Origin: an uncultured Gemella sp.
GTDB taxonomy: Bacteria; Bacillota; Bacilli; Staphylococcales; Gemellaceae
Direction of reading: 5' to 3'
NCBI GenBank assembly: GCA_947254465.1
Contig: CAMYEU010000082.1
Location: 1 to 7,337, forward strand
Length of the DNA: 7,337 nt
Part shown: piece after piece, positions 1-4,970 of the stretch
How positions within the stretch are numbered: the first letter of the stretch is position 1
Layout of the letters: every line of letters begins with the position of its first letter
Notes under the pieces: model-generated
The model's database searches: none
Told to the model about the DNA's origin: nothing
The model's input: the letters and a program-made list of their open reading frames with translations, nothing else
Position numbers and translations under genes: made by a program

Positions 1-46
1 TACACACTGCATATCGTCGGCAGCGTCAGATGTGTATAAGAGACAG
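1..46 (+). other. Illumina Nextera i5 adapter read-through (artefact, not genomic)
   Basis: These bases match the Nextera library oligo piece by piece. TACAC (1-5) is the end of the P5 flow-cell arm. ACTGCATA (6-13) is an 8-base i5 index that I recall as N/S506. TCGTCGGCAGCGTC (14-27) is the read-1 adapter, and AGATGTGTATAAGAGACAG (28-46) is the 19-bp Tn5 mosaic end. Genomic sequence therefore starts at 47, and the window's left edge is an untrimmed contig end. The base composition here is also clearly richer in G+C than what follows. The match to known oligos is from memory, but it is long and contiguous. Confidence 0.98.
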
Positions 47-309
47 CCTAATACAGTTAGTAAAATCCCCGCTATTTTTTCAAAATTTATACTACCTTCA
101 TTACTAATTTTAGCAACTAATCCTTCAAAAAGTTCAGTTGTTGCTTGCCCCATAATCTTAGGACCCACTATACCGAATACTGTACTAGCTAATGCAAAGA
201 ATACTATCAAAATACTTGAGATTTTATACTGTGTAAACATCAATTTGATAATTCTTTTTAACGTTCCAGAAAAATTATTAGCTTTTTCTATTTTTTGATC
301 TCTAGCCAT
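47..309 (-). CDS. ABC exporter half-transporter, second subunit, N-terminal fragment (cut by contig end)
   Basis: The start codon ATG at 309-307 lies inside the end of the upstream ABC gene (8-nt overlap) and is preceded by AAAGGAGGT, with GGAGG at 322-318 and an 8-nt spacer. Only 87 codons are genomic before the adapter; the frame running into bases 46-1 is artefact. The protein begins MARDQKIEKANNFSGTL, has a first membrane segment at about residues 28-50, and contains a VGPKIMGQATTELFEGL stretch. That stretch resembles the start of type IV (TM287/288-like) ABC exporter partners, in which TM1 is followed by a short periplasm-side loop. The loop here is only about 25 residues, unlike the long insertion in the neighbouring subunit. 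No nucleotide-binding domain is visible because it lies beyond the contig end. By family precedent it should carry the canonical Walker B Glu and form a heterodimer with its neighbour. Confidence 0.85.
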
Positions 310-2455
310 GATGTTTACCTCCTTTTTGTAATTCTTCTTCACTAAGTTGACTTTCAGCAATTTCTAAATATGTAGGACAAGTTTCTAGAAGTTCTTGGTG
401 TTTTCCAACCCCAACTATCTTACCTTCATTCATCACGATTATCTTATCCGCATTTAGAATTGTTGCAATACGCTGAGCTACTATAATAGTAGTTACTCCC
501 GCCATTTCTTTTCTTAAAGTTTTTCTTAATTTAACATCAGTTTTATAGTCTAATGCTGAAAAACTATCATCGAAAAGAAGTATCTTAGGATTTTTCACCA
601 AGGCACGAGCAATAGAAAGACGTTGTTTTTGTCCTCCTGAAACGTTAGCTCCCCCTTGTGAAATCTCACTATTAAATTTATCTTCTTTTTCATTAATAAA
701 CTCTATTGCTTGAGCAATTTCAGCAGCTTTTTTCATCTGTTCATCAGTAATATTTTCATCAGCAAATTTAATATTTGATTCAATATTACCACTGAATAAA
801 ACTCCTTTTTGAGGAACAAATCCTAAAATGTCTCTTAATTTATTTAAGCTTATATCTCGAATATTAACTCCATCAATTGAAATTTCACCTTCACTAGCAT
901 CGAAGTATCTTGGAATTAAATGAAGTAATGTAGATTTACCACTACCCGTACTTCCTATAATTGCAGTAGTTTTTCCTGCTTCCGCTTCAAAACTAATATT
1001 ACTAAGCACTGGGCTATCAGCTCCATCAAACGTAAAGCTAACATTATCAAATTTAAGAGTACCTTTTACATCTTGTAGTTTACTGTCATCAATGTTTTCG
1101 CTATCTACAACAGTTACATCAGTAGCTAATACTTCATTTATACGCCCAGCTGCAACTTCAGCACGCGGTAGTTGCATCATTAAGAATGTGAAGAATAAGA
1201 ATGACATAACTATCTGCATTGTATATGTTATAAACGCCATCATATCACCAACTTGAATACTACCAGCATCTATATTTTTTCCACCAACCCAGATTATTAA
1301 TAGTGCTATACCATTCATAATTAGTATAATCATTGGCATAAGCGCTGATAAAGTTCTATTGATGAAAAGTTGTTCATTTTTTAAAACTGTATTTTCTTTA
1401 TCAAATCTTTCTTCTTCATATTTTTCACGCCCAAAAACACGAATTACAGAAATACCAGTTAATGCTTCACGAGTAACCAAGTTTACTCTATCTATTAACT
1501 TTTGCATAATTTTAAATTTTGGCATTACTAAGAATGAAATTATTCCTAATGTTAAACCTAAGATACCTACACCTAATGCAATTATCCAAGTCATTCCAGT
1601 ATCAGTTTGAGTAACTTTGTAAACTCCGTATACTGCCATCATCGGTGCATAAATTGCGATAAATAACATCATATTTAAAGCATTTTGTATTTGTTGAATA
1701 TCGTTTGTACTTCTTGTAATTAATGAAGCTGTAGAAAATTTATCAATATCTTGTTTAGAAAATGATAATACTTTATTATAAAGTTTTTCACGTAAGTTAT
1801 ATGCTATTTTCGAAGAAATTCTACTAGCAATAAAGTTCGAAATAACACTTCCAATACCTGAAATAAATGTTACGATTATCATCATGATTCCAACTTCTTT
1901 TAGGTAATTCTTTCTAATTTCGTTAGTATCAATACCAACATTATTTCTATACTCTTCTTTAACATAACGAATTCCAGCTTGTTTTGTTATCATATCAGCT
2001 GAATTTCCTAAGTCACTAATTGATTTATTCTTTTGTTCAATTAAACTATCTTTCTTGACTAGTCCTAGTTTGACACCTTCTGCAACCTTATCTAAATCTA
2101 AGTTTTCAGATTTTGCTCCAGATACAACAGTCATAGCATTTTTAAAAATATCATTTAGTTCACTACGTTCTTGATCATTAATGTTATCTAGTTTATAGAC
2201 ATCTCCATCTTTTGTATATTTAGCTGTGACTTTTTTAATTTCATCATCTGTCATAAATAGTTGTAATTCTCTAAATGATTTTTCACTTATCTTTTCCGGT
2301 ACAGCATCTTGGATCCCACTTTGTTGGATACCTTTATCGACTATATTACTTGTGTACGTTGGAAGTGCTAGCTCTGCAACAACACGAACTCCTAATATCG
2401 CAACTAAAAATATCATAGGTACCAAGAAACCTTTTAAATATTTAATTAGTTTCAT
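302..2455 (-). CDS. Heterodimeric ABC exporter subunit (permease-ATPase) with degenerate ATP site
   Basis: This 717-residue half-transporter carries an exporter TM domain fused to an ATPase domain, and probably extrudes drugs or other amphiphiles across the cytoplasmic membrane. Predicted membrane helices lie near residues 11-31, 188-209, 262-282, 288-312, 371-391 and 405-427. The ATPase domain (about 467-700) has Walker A GSTGSGKS (501-508), Q-loop Q549, signature VSGGQ (605-609), Walker B ILLFDD (625-630) and the D-loop SALD. The catalytic Glu after Walker B is Asp630 and the switch His is Gln661, the pattern of the non-hydrolysing site in heterodimeric exporters. The protein is longer than the usual roughly 580 residues because about residues 42-187 form a polar, Lys/Asp/Glu-rich segment between TM1 and TM2, expected outside the cell. 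ATG at 2455 is preceded by GGAGG (2466-2462) and overlaps the regulator gene by 14 nt, suggesting translational coupling. The transported substrate cannot be told from sequence. Confidence 0.93.
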   Translation of the reverse strand: MKLIKYLKGFLVPMIFLVAILGVRVVAELALPTYTSNIVDKGIQQSGIQDAVPEKISEKSFRELQLFMTDDEIKKVTAKYTKDGDVYKLDNINDQERSELNDIFKNAMTVVSGAKSENLDLDKVAEGVKLGLVKKDSLIEQKNKSISDLGNSADMITKQAGIRYVKEEYRNNVGIDTNEIRKNYLKEVGIMMIIVTFISGIGSVISNFIASRISSKIAYNLREKLYNKVLSFSKQDIDKFSTASLITRSTNDIQQIQNALNMMLFIAIYAPMMAVYGVYKVTQTDTGMTWIIALGVGILGLTLGIISFLVMPKFKIMQKLIDRVNLVTREALTGISVIRVFGREKYEEERFDKENTVLKNEQLFINRTLSALMPMIILIMNGIALLIIWVGGKNIDAGSIQVGDMMAFITYTMQIVMSFLFFTFLMMQLPRAEVAAGRINEVLATDVTVVDSENIDDSKLQDVKGTLKFDNVSFTFDGADSPVLSNISFEAEAGKTTAIIGSTGSGKSTLLHLIPRYFDASEGEISIDGVNIRDISLNKLRDILGFVPQKGVLFSGNIESNIKFADENITDEQMKKAAEIAQAIEFINEKEDKFNSEISQGGANVSGGQKQRLSIARALVKNPKILLFDDSFSALDYKTDVKLRKTLRKEMAGVTTIIVAQRIATILNADKIIVMNEGKIVGVGKHQELLETCPTYLEIAESQLSEEELQKGGKHHG

Positions 2456-2906
2456 TATTTTCCTCCTTATCTTGTAGTTCTTCTCTTAATATTAGATTTG
2501 TTTTTGTTAATAATATATTAAAAGCTTCTTTTTCTTTAGTATCGAATTTATCCCACATAGACTTAAACCATTCTTCATAGGCTTTTCTATGTAATTCTAT
2601 GCATTCGATTCCTTTTTCAGATAAACTAAGATATTTTTTTCTTTTATCTTTTTCATCGATACTTTGGACTACAAAATCTTTTTCTAGTAACTCGCCAACA
2701 AGTGCTGTAACTCGAGGTTTTGTTACATGAAGTTCTTCCCCTAGCTCCTGCATTGTAATTTTTTCTTTACAAGATAAAAATAGCATCGCTTGAAATTCAG
2801 GTTTTCTAATAGGCGCATTATTTTTTTTATGAATTCTCTTCATGATTAATCTAAATTCTTCCATCATATCTATTGCCTGATGATATGATATTTCACTTTT
2901 ACTCAT
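2442..2906 (-). CDS. MarR-family transcriptional regulator of the ABC exporter operon
   Basis: This 154-residue protein has the usual MarR length and layout. N- and C-terminal helices (about 5-30 and 105-147) would form the dimer interface around a winged helix-turn-helix at about 34-100. The recognition helix region is VTKPRVTALVGELLEKDFV (61-79). The wing is the basic segment DEKDKRKKYLSLSEKG (84-99), a MarR hallmark. It most likely acts as a cytoplasmic dimeric repressor whose ligand lowers DNA affinity. The gene is first in its operon and overlaps the ABC gene. It starts at an ATG 6 nt after a perfect AAAGGAGGT (2920-2912). Two palindromic operator units lie directly upstream, overlapping the promoter, so autoregulation is the natural inference. 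The ligand and any targets outside this operon are unknown, and activator function is possible but less likely given the operator position. Confidence 0.93.
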   Translation of the reverse strand: MSKSEISYHQAIDMMEEFRLIMKRIHKKNNAPIRKPEFQAMLFLSCKEKITMQELGEELHVTKPRVTALVGELLEKDFVVQSIDEKDKRKKYLSLSEKGIECIELHRKAYEEWFKSMWDKFDTKEKEAFNILLTKTNLILREELQDKEENNETN

Positions 2907-2930
2907 CTTCTACCTCCTTTATTTTATAAA

Positions 2931-2972
2931 TTAGTTAATAAAGTTAACTAATTAGTTAATCACGTTAACTAT
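2931..2972. promoter_or_regulatory. Two tandem 21-bp palindromic operator units (likely MarR binding sites)
   Basis: Two imperfect palindromes repeat with an exact 21-bp period, at 2931-2951 and 2952-2972. On the plus strand each is a TTAGTTAAT left arm, a 3-bp centre (AAA or CAC), and a GTTAACTA(A/T) right arm. The four half-sites are TTAGTTAA at 2931, TTAACTAA at 2944, TTAGTTAA at 2952 and TTAACTAT at 2965. The two inner ones also form a perfect 16-bp palindrome (2944-2959). The 21-bp period is about two helical turns, which would put both sites on the same face of DNA. The block covers the promoter -10 edge, the expected transcription start and the early leader, a position suited to repression. 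Assignment to the adjacent MarR protein is inference. Confidence 0.85.
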
Positions 2973-2999
2973 TATATTTTATTTTATATTTATAGTCAA
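2971..2999 (-). promoter_or_regulatory. Sigma-A-type promoter of the marR-ABC operon
   Basis: On the minus strand, -35 TTGACT (2999-2994) is followed by a 17-nt A/T-rich spacer and a perfect -10 TATAAT (2976-2971). Transcription should start near 2964, giving a leader of roughly 58 nt before the ATG at 2906. The -10 box overlaps the end of the second palindromic unit by two bases, and the start site lies inside it, so a bound repressor would block RNA polymerase. The promoter begins only about 22 nt beyond the terminator of the upstream operon. Confidence 0.88.
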
Positions 3000-3021
3000 T
3001 AGATAATTTAATAATTTTAAG

Positions 3022-3062
3022 AAAAAAGATTAACCTAGATTTTCCTAGGTTAATCTTTTTTT
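3022..3062 (-). terminator. Rho-independent terminator after the rel-dtd-lytH operon
   Basis: A perfect 11-bp stem, GATTAACCTAG (3028-3038) with CTAGGTTAATC (3045-3055), encloses a 6-nt loop. It is flanked by an A-run (3022-3027) and a T-run (3056-3062). On the minus strand this reads as hairpin followed by six Ts, immediately after the LytH-like stop codon. The symmetric A and T runs would also allow termination in the other direction, but no plus-strand gene approaches it, so the minus-strand role is the relevant one. Confidence 0.93.
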
Positions 3063-4508
3063 CTATTTACTAAACACCCAAGCTTGAGCAAGGTTATTTT
3101 TTATATCATTTTCTGTAAAACCATTGTAACTTGTAAGTTTAACATCATCATCATTCGGATCATTTATATAGAATTTATCGTCTTCAAAACCACGAATAAC
3201 TTTATATGTTACCCTATCACCAAATACTCCAGATTTTAGTCTAACAAGTATAGGTTTATTATCTCTTAAGGCATTTTCTAAGTTTTCTACCAATTTATCA
3301 GTCTCGATTCGTTCAACTTTAAGATTATATTTTTCAGCGAAAGCTGTAATAATCGTAGGTTGAGTTCCTTGATTTCTGATGTAATACTTATTACCTGCCC
3401 AAGAAGCAAGCTCTTCTACAGTTGCTTCATCTTTACCTATATATTTAGCAATCATCGCAAGTGAGATAATAGCATCACCATTGTCTTCAATCGTTTTCTT
3501 ACCATCAAGACCATATGCTATATTTTTATATGCATCCTGCTTCATGTAATACATAGGAACTGAAAGTCCTTTTTGTGGTAAGTTTAATAATTGTTCTTTT
3601 CGTTTTGCATTATAATTATCAATATTGACTAAATAATATAAGTAGCCTTCAATACCATCTCTTAAAGACTCAATAAATTGTTTATTAGCTATCTCATTAT
3701 TTAGTAAATCAACATCAATTTTATTTCCAATATTAGCTGAAATTACTCTCACCTGTGGTAACTTATCGCTCAGTTGTGAAAAATTAGCTTGTTTCTCAGA
3801 TGACGAAATTTTTGAAATATAGTGATCTGAAAGATTTTTTTCGATACTTCTTGCTACAATTGAAGATTGCTGTGTTCCGTAATAAACTTTTACTCCAAAA
3901 ACATCTTTACTACTATCATTAGTAGTATCAATATCAACTAACATTTCAACTGAATTTTCAGCTGCAATTTTTGTTATTTCTTCTTTTGTAGGATAAGTTT
4001 CATCATTATCCCTTGTAAGTATTGCTTTTATACCATCTTTTTCTAATATCTCTTTTAACTGTTTAGCTATTTTCAAATTATAAGATTTAGAAGATACTCC
4101 TTTATAATCAGAACTATCATCTTGTTTTATAATTGGATTCAATAAGATTGAATAAGAAGCTAGTTTTTCTTTGTTTTGATCTTCAGGACTCTTCTGACCA
4201 GTGCCCAAAATACTCCATCCTGGTATCCAACCAACAAAACTATCCTTTGTTTTCACTTCATACCAAGTCTCTGATTTACTTAGCATTTCTACATTATCTC
4301 CTGCAGTCACTTTCTTCAAAGTTGGATAAGTATCGTCCGGCCCAGTTCTAAGATCAATTTCTTTCGAAATAGTAATGTTATTTTCGGAATTAGATGACAG
4401 ATTCATCTTTTCTCCAATATATGTTACTACTCCACCCACAACTAACACTAATAACAGTACAGATATTAAAAATAATACTCCATTCTTGTTTCTTCTTTTT
4501 ATTCTCAT
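3063..4508 (-). CDS. LytH-like membrane-anchored SH3b protein with inactive amidase-like and C39-like domains
   Basis: This 481-residue protein has a basic N-terminus and one TM segment (about 11-31), so the rest lies outside the membrane. A bacterial SH3 domain follows (about 44-101, with LRTGPDDTYP and GWIPGWSIL), closely resembling staphylococcal LytH. Residues about 118-293 resemble an amidase_3 (N-acetylmuramoyl-L-alanine amidase) fold, keeping TRDND and the helix NLKIAKQLKEILEKDG. Its zinc-site positions appear replaced: His by Ile127, Glu by Ser140, His by Asp194, and the catalytic Glu by Ile256. Residues about 315-478 resemble a C39_2 papain-like domain with VPMYYMKQD and the INDP motif, but Cys is replaced by Asp345 and His by Thr434. 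The protein contains a single His (229) and no Cys, so neither chemistry is possible in the usual way. ATG at 4508 is chosen because it sits 1 nt after the dtd stop with AGGA (4519-4516) upstream; a longer frame would overlap dtd. The gene is last in the rel-dtd operon, the place of lytH in staphylococci. A binding, scaffolding or regulatory cell-wall role is inferred. Confidence 0.85.
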   Translation of the reverse strand: MRIKRRNKNGVLFLISVLLLVLVVGGVVTYIGEKMNLSSNSENNITISKEIDLRTGPDDTYPTLKKVTAGDNVEMLSKSETWYEVKTKDSFVGWIPGWSILGTGQKSPEDQNKEKLASYSILLNPIIKQDDSSDYKGVSSKSYNLKIAKQLKEILEKDGIKAILTRDNDETYPTKEEITKIAAENSVEMLVDIDTTNDSSKDVFGVKVYYGTQQSSIVARSIEKNLSDHYISKISSSEKQANFSQLSDKLPQVRVISANIGNKIDVDLLNNEIANKQFIESLRDGIEGYLYYLVNIDNYNAKRKEQLLNLPQKGLSVPMYYMKQDAYKNIAYGLDGKKTIEDNGDAIISLAMIAKYIGKDEATVEELASWAGNKYYIRNQGTQPTIITAFAEKYNLKVERIETDKLVENLENALRDNKPILVRLKSGVFGDRVTYKVIRGFEDDKFYINDPNDDDVKLTSYNGFTENDIKNNLAQAWVFSK

Positions 4509-4509
4509 A

Positions 4510-4962
4510 TTAATTTCCTGTTGATAGTTTTTCGTAAACAATAGTAACAGGACCATCATTAACTATGTTTACTTCCATCATAGTCTGAAAAATTCCAGTC
4601 TCTACCGTTACTCCTTCTTCTCTTAAAAATTTATTAAATTTCTCATATAGTTCATTAGCTTTTTCTGCTTCAGCAGCACTTGTAAAACTTGGTCTATTAC
4701 CTTTTTTCGTATCAGCGTATAAAGTAAATTGTGAAACTGATAAGATACTTCCTCCAACATCTTTTAGACTCAAATTGATTTTATCATTTTCGTCTTCAAA
4801 TAAACGAGCTTGCGCAATTTTTTTAGCCAAATATTTCACATCTTCTTCTGTAGATTCTTTATGCACTCCTACTAAAAGACAATATCCTTTATCTATACTT
4901 CCCACAATTTTATTATCAACACTAACGCTAGCTTTTTTTACCTTTTGTAATATGATTTTCAT
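4510..4962 (-). CDS. dtd: D-aminoacyl-tRNA deacylase (D-Tyr-tRNA deacylase)
   Basis: This cytoplasmic enzyme hydrolyses D-amino acids (and mischarged glycine on tRNA-Ala) from tRNAs, protecting translation from non-L residues. The 150-residue length is normal for the bacterial DTD family. The N-terminal MKIILQKVKKASVSVD strand is typical. The two diagnostic motifs are present: SQFTL (77-81, within SVSQFTLYAD) and the C-terminal NDGPVT (135-140), whose Gly137-Pro138 supplies the chirality-proofreading cis-proline of the dimer. GNRPSF (88-93) is also conserved. ATG at 4962 follows the rel stop codon after 8 nt, and its AGGTGA ribosome site (4972-4967) overlaps that stop codon, indicating operon expression and probable coupling with rel. 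The rel-dtd order is widely conserved in Bacilli. No key residue appears altered. Confidence 0.97.
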   Translation of the reverse strand: MKIILQKVKKASVSVDNKIVGSIDKGYCLLVGVHKESTEEDVKYLAKKIAQARLFEDENDKINLSLKDVGGSILSVSQFTLYADTKKGNRPSFTSAAEAEKANELYEKFNKFLREEGVTVETGIFQTMMEVNIVNDGPVTIVYEKLSTGN

Positions 4963-4970
4963 ACATTCAC

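Noticed and set aside
32..298. Plus-strand open frame of 88 codons at the left end
   Set aside because: Its start codon lies inside the Tn5 mosaic-end adapter, and the rest is antisense to the conserved N-terminus of the second ABC subunit.
2931..2972. Zinc-regulator (AdcR-type) box or a small CRISPR-like repeat
   Set aside because: The AdcR box has two bases between TTAAC and GTTAA, whereas here six separate them, and the operon is an exporter, not zinc uptake. The repeats are directly adjacent palindromes without spacers, so they are not CRISPR.
3063..4508. LytH-like gene as a decayed pseudogene or frameshift product
   Set aside because: The frame is uninterrupted, the SH3 domain and fold-defining segments are conserved, and it keeps a proper start, ribosome site and terminator. 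Only catalytic positions are lost, so a maintained pseudoenzyme is more likely.
4509..4559. Longer start for the LytH-like gene (17 extra codons)
   Set aside because: It would overlap the end of dtd by about 50 nt, has no good ribosome site, and would place odd hydrophobic residues before the normal basic N-terminus. The ATG at 4508 has AGGA at proper spacing directly after the dtd stop.
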